Notes: generated by a model from the sequence alone, not told the origin. Positions 33,837 through 43,457 are shown, numbered from the stretch's first letter. The stretch: 64,000 nt of DNA from Planctomycetales bacterium (GCA_027451885.1 DAIDHX010000146.1:1-64000), one strand, 5' to 3'. Program-made: numbers and translations.

Positions 33837-35723
33837 GTGCAACGCCTCAATGTTTTCATGAATTGCTCACACTGCCTGGCCTGGGCCGCCATGTTCGTGT
33901 TGGCGCTCGATACAACCTCCTGGTCGCAACCGCCACAAAACAGGCCCCTTCGCAAGCTTGAGCACCTTGGCCGCGGACTTGCCGCCGTCCGCTCACCTGA
34001 GGGAAAAGTCTGCCTGAGCTGGCGCCTTCTGGAGGATGATCCACCCCACGCCGGGTTCAACATTTACCGATCTTTACAGGGGTCGCCGGCGACGAAATTA
34101 AACTCCGAACCTCTGGTTGAGGCGACTTATTACAGTGACTCAGGAGTGGGTTTGGATCAGAAGGCGATCTACCATGTCACCCGGGTCCTCAACGGGCGAG
34201 AAGACGCGCGGAGCCGGCCTTTTACGGTCGAGGCGGGTTCACACGCGGGATATCTCTCGATCCCGCTCGAGACGCCCGAAGGTTACTCGCCCAACGACGC
34301 GGCCGTGGGGGATCTCGACGGCGACGGCGAATACGAGATTGTGATCAAGCAAGAGCTTCACGGTTTCGACAACTCCCAGCGCGGGGTTTGCAAGGGCACC
34401 ACCAAGCTCGAGGCGTACTCGCTTTCGGGCCGCCGGCTGTGGCGGATCGACCTGGGCCCCAATATTCGCGAAGGTGCGCACTACACTCCGTTCATCGTCT
34501 ACGATCTCGACGGCGACGGCCGTGCGGAAATCGCAGCTCGAACCGCCGAGGGAACGGTCGACGGCACCGGCGTCGAGATCGGCGACGCCAACCACGACGG
34601 CCACACGCGCTACGTGAACGCCGCCGGCTACATTCTCGAGGGCCCGGAATTCCTTTCCATCTTCGACGGCCGCAGCGGGCGCGAACGCGCGCGCGTCGAT
34701 TACATCCCACGCGGGAAGGTGAGCGACTGGGGCGATGCCTATGGCAATCGAGTCGATCGCTTCTTGATGGCCGTCGCCTACCTCGACGGCGTCCGCCCAA
34801 GCGTGATCATGTGCCGCGGTTATTATACAATCACTCGGCTCCAGGCGTGGGACTGGAACGGAGCCCGGCTTTCAGAGCGCTGGTCGTTCGATACGTTCAA
34901 GAACCCGAAGCTCGCACGCTACGAAGGGCAGGGGAACCACAACCTCGCGGTCGGCGATGTCGACTCGGACGGCCGGGACGAGATCATCTACGGCGCCATG
35001 GCGCTGGACGACGACGGCAGCCCGCTCTACAGCACAGGGCTTGGACACGGCGACGCGATCCACCTATCAGACCTGGACCCCAACCGGCCGGGGCTCGAAA
35101 TCTTCGACATCCACGAGAAACCCAGGCACCCAGTGGGCGCTGAGTTCCGTGACGCCCGGACAGGGGCGCTCATCTGGGGAAAACCCTCGCCGGACGTTGG
35201 CCGCGGTATCGCGCTCGACATCGACCCCCGCCATCCCGGCTGCGAATTCTGGGCGTCAGGGCCTGGCCTCACAGGACTCTGGGATGTCCACGGCAACACG
35301 ATCGCCCAGAAGAAGCCGCGGTCATGCAACTTTGGCATCTGGTGGGATGGAGACCTGCTCCGCGAGATTCTCGACCGCACCACAATCACCAAGTGGGACT
35401 GGACCAACGAGACCGAGACGCGGCAGCTTTCGGCAGCCGGTTGCGCCTGGAACAACGGCACCAAGGCCAACCCTTGTCTCTCCGCCGACATCCTGGGCGA
35501 CTGGCGCGAGGAGGTGATCTTCCGCACGAGCGACAACCGCTCGCTACGGATCTACATCACCACCATCCCCACCCGCTCCCGCCTCACCGCCCTCATGCTC
35601 GATTCAACCTACCGCACGTGCGTGGCAATGCAGAATGTCGGTTACAACCAGCCGCCGCATCCCGGGTACTTCCTGGGACAGGGCATGAAGCTCGCGCCCG
35701 GTGCCACAGCCCACAAACGCTGA
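33837..35723 (+). CDS. rhamnogalacturonan lyase, polysaccharide lyase family 11
   Basis: A 628-residue secreted lyase that cleaves the rhamnogalacturonan I backbone of pectin. After a signal peptide (hydrophobic core about 14-27) comes the family's opening strand (GLAAVRSPEGKVCLSWRLL, GFNIYRS) and then an eight-bladed propeller rich in Ca-binding repeats of the DxDGDG kind: GDLDGDGEYEIV, YDLDGDGRAEIA, GDVDSDGRDEIIYG. The C-terminal segment ADILGDWREEVIFR is characteristic. GTG 33837 with GGAGG 5 nt upstream gives the best start; the frame upstream overlaps the divergent gene. No other pectin genes are adjacent. Convergent with the CRTAC1 gene, 10 nt apart. Confidence 0.9.
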   Translation: MQRLNVFMNCSHCLAWAAMFVLALDTTSWSQPPQNRPLRKLEHLGRGLAAVRSPEGKVCLSWRLLEDDPPHAGFNIYRSLQGSPATKLNSEPLVEATYYSDSGVGLDQKAIYHVTRVLNGREDARSRPFTVEAGSHAGYLSIPLETPEGYSPNDAAVGDLDGDGEYEIVIKQELHGFDNSQRGVCKGTTKLEAYSLSGRRLWRIDLGPNIREGAHYTPFIVYDLDGDGRAEIAARTAEGTVDGTGVEIGDANHDGHTRYVNAAGYILEGPEFLSIFDGRSGRERARVDYIPRGKVSDWGDAYGNRVDRFLMAVAYLDGVRPSVIMCRGYYTITRLQAWDWNGARLSERWSFDTFKNPKLARYEGQGNHNLAVGDVDSDGRDEIIYGAMALDDDGSPLYSTGLGHGDAIHLSDLDPNRPGLEIFDIHEKPRHPVGAEFRDARTGALIWGKPSPDVGRGIALDIDPRHPGCEFWASGPGLTGLWDVHGNTIAQKKPRSCNFGIWWDGDLLREILDRTTITKWDWTNETETRQLSAAGCAWNNGTKANPCLSADILGDWREEVIFRTSDNRSLRIYITTIPTRSRLTALMLDSTYRTCVAMQNVGYNQPPHPGYFLGQGMKLAPGATAHKR

Positions 35724-35733
35724 TGAACCTCGA

Positions 35734-38052
35734 TCATTTCGGTTGAGGCAACGGTTTCGTTACGCGGGGGTGCAGTGACTCTTCGAATTCGGTGACTTCG
35801 AACATCTGGTCCGCGCGAACGCCGGTGAAGACCTGGGTTGTACGGCTCGCCGGCCAGTGGATCTCGAGCCGTGCGATCCGATCGTGCTTGCCCAATCCGA
35901 TGGTTTGCTCGAGCGGATTCGCCCCAAAACTCGAGCCCGAGGTCACCTGCCGCTCGATCACAAGGGCAGGCTCGGTCGCGGTGACCACCTTGATCCGAGC
36001 TCCAATCGCCGCTCGATTGGTCTTTTTGCCGGTGAGCTTGAGCGTGAGCCAGTGATTTCCCTGGCCGGGATTCTGAAAGAGAATGTTGTGATATTTATCG
36101 CCGTTGATCGCGCCGCCGGTCTCCACGAAAAGATCGACGTCGCCATCGCGATCCCAGTCGCCGCAGGATACCGCATGCCCCTTTTGCAGATGCCCGGTCC
36201 GCGAGCTCCCCGTGATCTCGGCAAAGCGCGAACCGCCGACGTTCTTGTACATCCGATTCGGCGACAGGAAATCGATCCCTGGGTCGCCAGTCCCCAGGTA
36301 GAAGTCCAGAAAACCATCGTTGTCAAAATCGGCGTAATTACTCCCCATGCTGGCGTAAACCAGGTCCAGGCCAGCGGCCCGGGTGACGTCTTCGAACCCC
36401 TTGCCTTGCAGGTTGCGAAACAGCCGGTTCGATTCCTGGACATGGGGTTGACCGATGATTCCGCAAACCATGTCGGAAAGCGAGTGGTCGTAGCAGGTGG
36501 CGAAAAGATCGAGCCAGCCGTCGTTGTCGTAATCCCAGGCCCAGCAAGAAAATCCGTGGAGCGGACCATCGATGCCCATGATGGACGCCACGTCCGCGAA
36601 GGTTCCATCGTGGTTATTGCGATAAAGCTCGGGTCGGCCACCGTAGTTGTTCAGGAATAGGTCGGGATAGTCGTCATTGTCAAAGTCAAACCAGGTCGCC
36701 CCCTTGCAGAATTGCGAAGCCATGCCGGGGACCGTCAGTTTTGCTTTTTCGGCGACTTCCTCGAACGTACCATCACGGCGATTGTGATAAAGCCGGTTCG
36801 GTTGCCGTTCGCAACATACGAAAAGATCGAGCCAACCGTCGTTGTCGTAATCCGCCCACGCCGCGGAGTTCGAATTCACAGGATCAAGCAGGCCGGCCGG
36901 CCCAGTAACGTCGGTGAATGTGCCGTCGCCGTTGTTTCTGAGCAAGCTCGGGCGCACCCCGACCGGCAACCACGCACCCCGAGGAACATAGACATCCAGG
37001 TAACCGTCGTTGTTATAGTCGGTCTGAACACAATAGAGCCCACCCCCCACCTGAGCGGCCAGTCCCGCGGTGGCGCTGCGATCCTCGAAGAGACCGTCTC
37101 CCTTGTTGTGGAAATAATGCATCGGCTCGGTGGGGTCGAAACACGAGATCACCAGGTCCAGCAGACCGTCATTGTCGAAGTCGTCCAGAATCGCTCCACC
37201 CGCCTGATTGAAGTGATTCACGCCGACCAGGTGCCCCACATCGCGAAAGCGGCCGATATCAAACTCCGATTTTGTGTAGCCATCCAACGCGAGCAAGAAG
37301 CGGGGATCGACCCTGGCGGGGTATTCACCCAGCGTCATATGAGCGATATTAAGCAGCCACTTGACGCCTAGATCGCTGGGAAAGCGCTCGAGATACTCGC
37401 GAAATCGCGCGATCGCCAGCCGCGAGCCGGCGGGGATCTTGTGAATCGCCGCCTCAGAAATCGGCAAGATGCAGGAGCTCTCGCCGCGGCACTCGACGCA
37501 GTTTTCAGTCTCGCCGCGTCTGAGCGCGACGACTCCCTGGAAATAGATCACGGAATAGAGCCACCGCCGCGCGAGCGGCTCGTCCCGGGCGAGCAGCGCT
37601 CTTGCCTCTTCAAGCCGCTCGTAGGCGCGTTTTGCTTCCCCCTCGCTGGCGTGGAGTGCGGCAAGCTGGAGCAAACGCGAAAGCGCAGGCTCGGTTCCTC
37701 GATCGGGCGAGCCGCCCGCCTGCGACTCAAGCCGAGCGATGATCTGATGCCCCGGCTCCTTCCAGCACTGGGCGATTTCCTCAAGACTCGCACGCGGCGA
37801 CCAGCGCGGCAACATTCCCATGATCGGCCCGAAGCCGCTCGTATCGATCGGCTTGCGCGGCTCGTAGTCGGGCAGTTTCGACGCGGTGGCCGCGCGCTGA
37901 ACCAGGTGCACCCTCCTGGAATCGCGCACCGAACCTGATCCTTGCCTGGCTTCTCGGCCCCCTCCGCTTCGATTCTTAACCCAGACCACCCCCCCCAGAA
38001 CCACCCCTAGAACCAATGCTCCAACCACTGCCCAGCCCGGTTGCTTCAACAC
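35734..38052 (-). CDS. CRTAC1-family FG-GAP/VCBS repeat protein with ASPIC/UnbV domain
   Basis: A 772-residue exported or membrane-anchored protein. Residues 7-27 form a signal anchor (WAVVGALVLGVVLGGVVWV). A helical TPR-like region spans about 80-240. Residues about 270-680 hold repeated FG-GAP/VCBS units with D-x-D-N-D-G calcium loops (DDFDNDGLLDLV, TDYNNDGYLDVY, ADYDNDGWLDLF, FDFDNDDYPDLF). The C-terminus is the ASPIC/UnbV domain (about 690-755). The GTG start has GAGG at 8-nt spacing. Such proteins are numerous in planctomycetes and are thought to work at the cell surface in adhesion or ligand binding; the exact role is unknown. Confidence 0.88.
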   Translation of the reverse strand: MLKQPGWAVVGALVLGVVLGGVVWVKNRSGGGREARQGSGSVRDSRRVHLVQRAATASKLPDYEPRKPIDTSGFGPIMGMLPRWSPRASLEEIAQCWKEPGHQIIARLESQAGGSPDRGTEPALSRLLQLAALHASEGEAKRAYERLEEARALLARDEPLARRWLYSVIYFQGVVALRRGETENCVECRGESSCILPISEAAIHKIPAGSRLAIARFREYLERFPSDLGVKWLLNIAHMTLGEYPARVDPRFLLALDGYTKSEFDIGRFRDVGHLVGVNHFNQAGGAILDDFDNDGLLDLVISCFDPTEPMHYFHNKGDGLFEDRSATAGLAAQVGGGLYCVQTDYNNDGYLDVYVPRGAWLPVGVRPSLLRNNGDGTFTDVTGPAGLLDPVNSNSAAWADYDNDGWLDLFVCCERQPNRLYHNRRDGTFEEVAEKAKLTVPGMASQFCKGATWFDFDNDDYPDLFLNNYGGRPELYRNNHDGTFADVASIMGIDGPLHGFSCWAWDYDNDGWLDLFATCYDHSLSDMVCGIIGQPHVQESNRLFRNLQGKGFEDVTRAAGLDLVYASMGSNYADFDNDGFLDFYLGTGDPGIDFLSPNRMYKNVGGSRFAEITGSSRTGHLQKGHAVSCGDWDRDGDVDLFVETGGAINGDKYHNILFQNPGQGNHWLTLKLTGKKTNRAAIGARIKVVTATEPALVIERQVTSGSSFGANPLEQTIGLGKHDRIARLEIHWPASRTTQVFTGVRADQMFEVTEFEESLHPRVTKPLPQPK

Positions 38053-38242
38053 ACGCTACGCCTCATGACAGGGATAAGCCACGTCGAAACCAATCGCGCT
38101 CCACGACCGAATTAGGCGTCATTGTACCCGCCCAGGGACCGACCAAATGCCTCAAGCGGCGAAAATTCGCGGCGAATCAAGCTGTTCCGCCTGGAGTAAA
38201 TCCCGATCGCAAGCCCGTCTCTCGCCGATTGTGGCTCAATTC

Positions 38243-38272
38243 GCTAGGCTGGATCAATTGAGATGGCCTAGC
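38243..38272 (+). promoter_or_regulatory. 7-bp hairpin in the EF-G leader
   Basis: GCTAGGC (38243-38249) and GCCTAGC (38266-38272) form a perfect stem with a 16-nt loop, 33 nt before the EF-G start codon. It may influence translation; no T-run follows, so it is not a terminator. Confidence 0.35.
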
Positions 38273-38305
38273 CTGGGCCCAGGGATTTCCGCGAAAGACG
38301 CCACC

Positions 38306-40435
38306 ATGGACAGCGACGCCTCACATTCCGCACTGGCCTCGATCCGCAACATTGGCATCATCGCCCACATCGACGCCGGCAAGACGACAACCACGGAGCG
38401 AATCCTCTTCTACACCGGTGAAATCCACCGCATGGGGGATGTCGACAAGGGGAACACGACCACCGACTACCTCGAGGAAGAGCGCGAACGCGGGATCACG
38501 ATCGTCGCCGCGGCGATCAGTTGCCACTGGAAAGACGCCGCGGGCAAGCCAATCACCATCAACATCATCGACACGCCCGGCCACGTCGACTTCACCGCCG
38601 AGGTCGAACGCTCGCTCCGCGTGCTCGATGGCGCGGTCGTGGTGTTCTCCGCCGTGGAAGGAGTCGAAGCCCAGAGCGAAACCGTCTGGCGCCAGGCGGC
38701 CAAGTATCGCGTGCCGCGCATCTGCTTCATTAACAAGCTCGATCGCATCGGCGCGGAATTCGAACGCGTCTTCCAGGAAATCACCGATCGCCTGGTCGAC
38801 AGCCGGCCCATCCCCGTGCAAATCCCAATCGGCGCGGGGCCGGAAGGGAGCATGGGCGAGTTCAAGGGCCTGATCGATCTCATCGCCATGCGCGCGCTGT
38901 TCTACAAGACCGAGGACCTCGGTTCGTCCATCACCGAGGCCGAGATCCCCGAGACCGTTCTCCCCGAAGCCGAGCTCTGGCGCGAGCGCTTGCTCAACAC
39001 GCTCACCGATCTGGATGAGACGTTTACTGATATTTACATGGCCCATCTGGAAGGCGCGGAACTCCCCGCGACGGCGATCGAGGCCGCGCTCAGGCGGGTC
39101 ACGCTCTCAGGCCACGCGCAGCCGGTTCTTTGCGGTTCCAGCCTGCGCTATGTGGGCGTTCAGCGCCTGCTTGACGCCGTCGTGCTCTATCTGCCCAGCC
39201 CACTCGACAAACCGCCGGTCCTGGGCACACATCCCAAAAAAGGAACCGAGCTGAGCCGCAAGCCCGATCCCAACGGCCCCCTGGCTGGCCTCGTGTTCAA
39301 GATCACAAGCGACGCCCACGGCGATCTCTCATTTGTGAGGATCTATTCCGGGCGTCTGAAGGCGGGCACGCGGGTTTACAATCCCGGCAAGGACAGGAAG
39401 GAAATCTGCTCGCGGCTCTACCACATTCGCGCCGACGATCGCGAGCAAATCAATGAGGCCATCGCCGGCGATATCGTGGGCGTCGTCGGCCTCAAGGATT
39501 CCGTCACGGGGGACACGCTCTGCGATGCCTCCGACCTGATCCTGCTCGAGCGGATCGAATTCCCCGAGACGGTCATGAGCATGTCCATCGAGCCCGTGAG
39601 CTCGGCCGATAAGGGCAAGCTCGCCGACACCCTGGTCGCGCTCGCACGTGAGGATCCCACCTTCGCGTTCCGAGTCAACGAAGAAACGGGCCAGACCCTG
39701 ATCTCAGGCATGGGGGAACTTCACCTCGAAATCCTGAAAAACAAGATGATCCGCGATTATCGGCTCAAGGTGCACGTGGGCCGACCGCGCGTGAGCTATC
39801 GCGAAACCATCAAGCGCGCTGTGAAGCGGGTCGAAGGAAGCTGCATCCGCCAGACGGGGGGATCTGGGCTCTATGCCAGGATCACGATCGATCTCGAGCA
39901 CGAAACACAGCCCAAGGGTGCACCCGTGCTCCATTTCGTGAACAAGCTCAAAGGAGGCGTGATCCCGCCCGAATTCCTCCCCGCGATCGAGGCCGGCCTG
40001 CGCGAGGAAGCCAAGTCCGGCGGGCGCACCGGCTACCCGCTTGTCGATCTCAAGGTCACCCTCACCGACGGCTCAACCCACGACGTCGATTCCAATGACC
40101 TCGCCTTCCGCTTTGCCGCCAGCGACGCCCTGCGCAAGGCCGTGCAAGAGGCAGGTTCCGTGCTGCTCGAGCCAATCATGAAGCTCGAGGTCGTTACCCC
40201 GGAAGAGTATCTGGGTGGCATCGCGGCCGATCTTTCCAGCCGCCGAGCACTCATCGACCAAACAAGCACACGCGGCAACCTGATGGTCATCGAGGCCCGC
40301 GTCCCGCTCGAGAAGATGTTCGGCTACTCCACAGCCGTGCGCAGCCTAAGCCAGGGTCGAGCGGGTTACACCATGGAACCGCTCGAATACGCCGCTGCGC
40401 CCGACAGTATGCTCGAGGCACTCGCCGGCATGTAA
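38306..40435 (+). CDS. fusA: elongation factor G, EF-G2-like paralogue
   Basis: A 709-residue translational GTPase. The P-loop is AHIDAGKTTTT (20-30), switch II DTPGHVDF, and the NKLD guanine motif is present, followed by domains II-V typical of EF-G. Several segments are closer to mitochondrial EF-G2 and its bacterial relatives than to the main translocase: GDVDKGNTTTDY, ERERGITI, VEAQSETVWRQA and PRICFINKLD. EF-G2 in mitochondria recycles ribosomes with RRF rather than translocating. It precedes rpsJ by 634 nt without rpsL, rpsG or tuf. EF-G family is certain; the EF-G2 assignment is from remembered sequence, so the symbol is provisional. Confidence 0.88.
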   Translation: MDSDASHSALASIRNIGIIAHIDAGKTTTTERILFYTGEIHRMGDVDKGNTTTDYLEEERERGITIVAAAISCHWKDAAGKPITINIIDTPGHVDFTAEVERSLRVLDGAVVVFSAVEGVEAQSETVWRQAAKYRVPRICFINKLDRIGAEFERVFQEITDRLVDSRPIPVQIPIGAGPEGSMGEFKGLIDLIAMRALFYKTEDLGSSITEAEIPETVLPEAELWRERLLNTLTDLDETFTDIYMAHLEGAELPATAIEAALRRVTLSGHAQPVLCGSSLRYVGVQRLLDAVVLYLPSPLDKPPVLGTHPKKGTELSRKPDPNGPLAGLVFKITSDAHGDLSFVRIYSGRLKAGTRVYNPGKDRKEICSRLYHIRADDREQINEAIAGDIVGVVGLKDSVTGDTLCDASDLILLERIEFPETVMSMSIEPVSSADKGKLADTLVALAREDPTFAFRVNEETGQTLISGMGELHLEILKNKMIRDYRLKVHVGRPRVSYRETIKRAVKRVEGSCIRQTGGSGLYARITIDLEHETQPKGAPVLHFVNKLKGGVIPPEFLPAIEAGLREEAKSGGRTGYPLVDLKVTLTDGSTHDVDSNDLAFRFAASDALRKAVQEAGSVLLEPIMKLEVVTPEEYLGGIAADLSSRRALIDQTSTRGNLMVIEARVPLEKMFGYSTAVRSLSQGRAGYTMEPLEYAAAPDSMLEALAGM

Positions 40436-41069
40436 GCCAGATAGCCTGCCAACCCCCCAAATGCCAACCAGGCCCCATGCAAAACCCCGGGAATCCGCAC
40501 CCGCGCGCCGGACCGCCTTGCCTCCATCACCGGCCTGCTGCGAGCTCCGAGACCCCGCATGGCCATTCACGGCGATTAACCACTTCCTATCTTTGCCACA
40601 TATTCCAGGCGCGATCCGCAGAAGTTTTCCCCGCGCCCACGGATCGCAACAGAGCCCTGGACTCGCTGATAAACGGTGTTCAGTCGCGCGAATTCAGACT
40701 CGAACCCGCTTACGACTCCCCCAGAAGAGCCGTGCACAGCACCCCAACCATTTCCGAACACATGTGTCTTCTGATCGCGTGTTCTCTCTGCACCAGCGTG
40801 CGAGGACTGGCGAGAGTCGCGATTCTCAATGGCTTCTTGCCGTATCCTGGTTTCCCTCACTACACATTGCCAGACGCGCCGATATAATGAGACTCCCGCG
40901 TGCCGGCAGGAGCCACTTGATTCGGGGTTCGAAAAAAGTGCTCAGTGCTGATTGACGCTGGCTGAGAGGATTGGTATCCTCTTCGTTTCCTAACGTGATG
41001 CGCGTGGTTCGGTGAGGGCCTCGCGCTCGGGTCGTCTGAATCGTCTTAGTTGAAGAGGAATGGCGCGCG
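40436..41069 (+). promoter_or_regulatory. S10 operon upstream region and leader
   Basis: A 634-nt gap with no convincing gene. A perfect -10 box TATAAT lies at 40883-40888; the -35 region (CTACAC at 17-nt spacing) is poor. The implied leader of about 175 nt contains a 7-bp hairpin AGAGGAT/ATCCTCT with a 4-nt loop (40965-40982) and a CTCAG/CTGAG pairing that competes with it. This is where ribosomal-protein feedback control of the operon would be expected. Confidence 0.45.
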
Positions 41070-41402
41070 GTGGCAGGTCCCAGCAACGATCGGATTCGCA
41101 TTCGGATGGAGGCCTACGACCACACCATCCTGGATCAGTCCGCCAAGGACATCGTCGACACGGCCAAACGGACCGAGGCGATTGTCCACGGGCCGATACC
41201 GCTGCCGACGCGTATCGAGCGTTACACGGTTCTCCGCAGCCCGCATATCGACAAAAAGTCGCGCGAGCAGTTTGAGATCCGCACGCACAAGCGGCTGATC
41301 GATATCGTTCAGCCAACGAACAAGACGATCGACGCTCTCAACAAGCTCAGCCTGCCCGCGGGCGTGGACATCAAGATCAAAGCCTCCCCCACGGGTGGCT
41401 GA
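41070..41402 (+). CDS. rpsJ: 30S ribosomal protein S10
   Basis: A 110-residue small-subunit protein, also the NusE antitermination factor. Recognised by [41 protein letters not shown] (shown in part) and the terminal [10 protein letters not shown]. The start is GTG, with AGAGGA about 10 nt upstream; an ATG ten bases earlier is in another frame. First gene of the S10-spc operon. An unusually long 281-nt spacer separates it from rplC. Confidence 0.96.
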   Translation: MAGPSNDRIRIRMEAYDHTILDQSAKDIVDTAKRTEAIVHGPIPLPTRIERYTVLRSPHIDKKSREQFEIRTHKRLIDIVQPTNKTIDALNKLSLPAGVDIKIKASPTGG

Positions 41403-41536
41403 TCTTGGCGTGATACGCATGCATGGGCACGTTGTGATCGGTTTGATGGTTTCCTGGACCAGCCGGGGGGGTATCTCCCGCTGACCGTCCGGTTGCGTCG
41501 GAAGTCTCCATCGGGCATGGGCCTGAGGGAAAGCTC

Positions 41537-41578
41537 CGACGCCCGAGCCGCCGTGATGCCTGGCGGCGGCTTGCGTCG
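41537..41578 (+). ncRNA. strong structured element in the rpsJ-rplC spacer
   Basis: CGACGC (41537-41542) pairs with GCGTCG (41573-41578), enclosing a small internal loop and an 8-bp stem AGCCGCCG/CGGCGGCT (41546-41553, 41564-41571) with a 10-nt loop. Two smaller dyads follow: CGGTC/GACCG (41610-41623) and the palindrome GGTTCGCGAACC (41644-41655). No T-run follows, so it looks like a cis-acting RNA structure rather than a terminator. It could serve feedback control, processing or partial attenuation before rplC. Confidence 0.45.
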
Positions 41579-41683
41579 AAATCACACCACCCCACCCCAG
41601 GTGCATTCGCGGTCGCGGGACCGGCTCTTTGCTGGTTGCCTGCGGTTCGCGAACCCGGTGCGTTCCCTCGACGGAGCTCGACG

Positions 41684-42316
41684 ATGCGTGTTGGTCTATT
41701 GGGTCGCAAAGTTGGAATGACCCAGATCTATCAAGAAGGCGGAACGGTCGTCCCGGTCACGGTCGTGGAATGTGGACCCTGCACCGTGCTTCAGGTTCGC
41801 ACCCTGGAGCAAGACGGCTACCATGCCTTGCAGCTCGGCTTTGACGACAAGAAGCGTAAAAATGCCCGGCAATCGGAACGTGGGCATGCACGCAAGGTCG
41901 ACACGGAACCCAAGCGCTTTGTTCGCGAGGTCCGGCAGGACGGCCCAACGGACATTGCCGCGGGGCAAACCCTCACCGTCCAGCTTTTCGGCGAGGTCGG
42001 CCGCGTCGATGTCATTGGCACCAGCAAGGGTCGCGGCTATGCGGGCGTCATCAAGCGCCACGGATTCCGCGGCCTGCGTGCCTCGCACGGCGTCAAGCGA
42101 ATGCACCGGCATCCGGGCTCGTCAGGCCCGAGCGCTGATCCCGCCCGTACCCAGAAGGGCATTCGTAAGCCCGGTCACTTCGGCCACGCGCAGGTCACGG
42201 TGCGCAACATCGAAGTTGTCCGCGTCGATGCAGAGAACAACTTGCTTCTGCTCCGCGGCGCGGTGCCGGGGCCCAATGGCGGCTACATCACGGTAAGGCA
42301 AACGAACAAAGTCTGA
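41684..42316 (+). CDS. rplC: 50S ribosomal protein L3
   Basis: A 210-residue large-subunit protein that helps organise the peptidyl transferase centre. It begins MRVGLLGRKVGMTQIYQEGG and contains the hallmark FKGTKG-like segment as VIGTSKGRGYAGVIKRHGF and SSGPSADPARTQKGIRKPGH region. The ATG has GGAG at 8-nt spacing. The reading frame is open for 16 codons upstream but the conserved start is here. Confidence 0.96.
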   Translation: MRVGLLGRKVGMTQIYQEGGTVVPVTVVECGPCTVLQVRTLEQDGYHALQLGFDDKKRKNARQSERGHARKVDTEPKRFVREVRQDGPTDIAAGQTLTVQLFGEVGRVDVIGTSKGRGYAGVIKRHGFRGLRASHGVKRMHRHPGSSGPSADPARTQKGIRKPGHFGHAQVTVRNIEVVRVDAENNLLLLRGAVPGPNGGYITVRQTNKV

Positions 42317-42384
42317 ACGAATGGGCAGACCGCAGGGAGTACGCGTCCCGGGCGCTGCCTTCGATCCTCGATCGGATTCGACCA

Positions 42385-43113
42385 ATGCTTACAGTCCCTG
42401 TTTACAATCCGGCCGGTGAAAAGATCGGAGAGGAGACGGTTGATCCAGCCGATTTCGGCGGCGAGATCAACAAGCAGCTCCTTCACAACGTCGTCGTGAT
42501 GCACCTGGCCAACCGCCGCGTAGGCACGGTGAACACACGCGGTCGCGCGGACGTGGCCGGCTCCGGTAAGAAGATCTTTCGCCAGAAGGGTACTGGTAAC
42601 GCGCGAGCGGGTGCCAAGCGCACCAACAAGCGCAAGGGTGGTGGTGTCGCCTTCGCCCGCCGCAATCGCGACTATCGCTACGCCATTCCCAAGAAGGCCG
42701 TGCGCACCGCAATCCGCATGGCCCTCCTGTCAAAGTTTCAGGATCATCAGGCCATCATCGTCGACGGCTTGCCCCAGGCACCCTCGAAGACCAGGGAATT
42801 CGCCCGGATTTTGAGCGTGCTTCAGCGTCCCGATTTGCAAGAATCCGATCGCGTCGAAGCCACGGGAGAGACCAAGCGGCAGGCCCGGTCGCGCACACTT
42901 GACCGCCGGACTGTCTTGCTCGGCCTGCCCAGCCAAAATCCCCTGGTTCATCGATGTGTGCGAAATATTGACGGCGTTAAGGTTGCGCCCGTCGCCGAAT
43001 TCAATACCTACGACATCTTGCGGCAACGCTACCTGGTGCTCACCCGGGAAGCACTCGCGGCCCTCAAGGACCGTGGCAAGACCGCCGCTCAGCCCGCGAG
43101 CCAGGAGAGCTGA
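42385..43113 (+). CDS. rplD: 50S ribosomal protein L4
   Basis: A 242-residue protein binding near the exit tunnel. Conserved parts: LLHNVVVMHLANRRVGT, the loop with RQKGTGNARAGAKR, and the domain ending FNTYDILRQRYLVLTREAL. In E. coli L4 also represses the S10 operon; whether it does so here is unknown. Three bases separate it from rplW. The C-terminal 20 residues form an extra tail. Confidence 0.96.
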   Translation: MLTVPVYNPAGEKIGEETVDPADFGGEINKQLLHNVVVMHLANRRVGTVNTRGRADVAGSGKKIFRQKGTGNARAGAKRTNKRKGGGVAFARRNRDYRYAIPKKAVRTAIRMALLSKFQDHQAIIVDGLPQAPSKTREFARILSVLQRPDLQESDRVEATGETKRQARSRTLDRRTVLLGLPSQNPLVHRCVRNIDGVKVAPVAEFNTYDILRQRYLVLTREALAALKDRGKTAAQPASQES

Positions 43114-43116
43114 TCC

Positions 43117-43446
43117 ATGGCCACCATTCGCCGTCCTCCCCGCGGAGACCAGCGCACGGGACCCAAGCTTGAGCCTTACCAGGTCGTGCTCCGTCCCTTG
43201 ATCACTGAAAAGACCACGCATCTGTCGGAACGGCAGAACGCCTACACGTTCGAGGTCAATCAGCTCGCAACCAAGACTGAAATCAAGGATGCGATTGAAA
43301 CCCTCTTCGACGTCAAGGTGGCGCACGTTCATACTCAGAACCGCCGCGGAAAGCCCAGGCGATACCGCCAGATCGTGGGCCGGATGCGGAACTGGAAAAA
43401 GGCTGTCGTGACTCTGCACGACGAACATCGCATCACGTTCTATTGA
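43117..43446 (+). CDS. rplW: 50S ribosomal protein L23
   Basis: A 109-residue protein at the tunnel exit, docking site for trigger factor and SRP. Conserved segments: VVLRPLITEKTTHLSE, YTFEVNQLATKTEIKDAIE and VKVAHVHTQNRRGKPRR. Its ATG is 3 nt after the rplD stop. A GC-rich hairpin follows before rplB. Confidence 0.95.
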   Translation: MATIRRPPRGDQRTGPKLEPYQVVLRPLITEKTTHLSERQNAYTFEVNQLATKTEIKDAIETLFDVKVAHVHTQNRRGKPRRYRQIVGRMRNWKKAVVTLHDEHRITFY

Positions 43447-43457
43447 TCGGAAAACAC

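Noticed and set aside
41060-41275. ATG-started frame overlapping rpsJ
   Set aside because: It has a better-looking start codon but encodes no S10 sequence; the GTG frame encodes the conserved protein.
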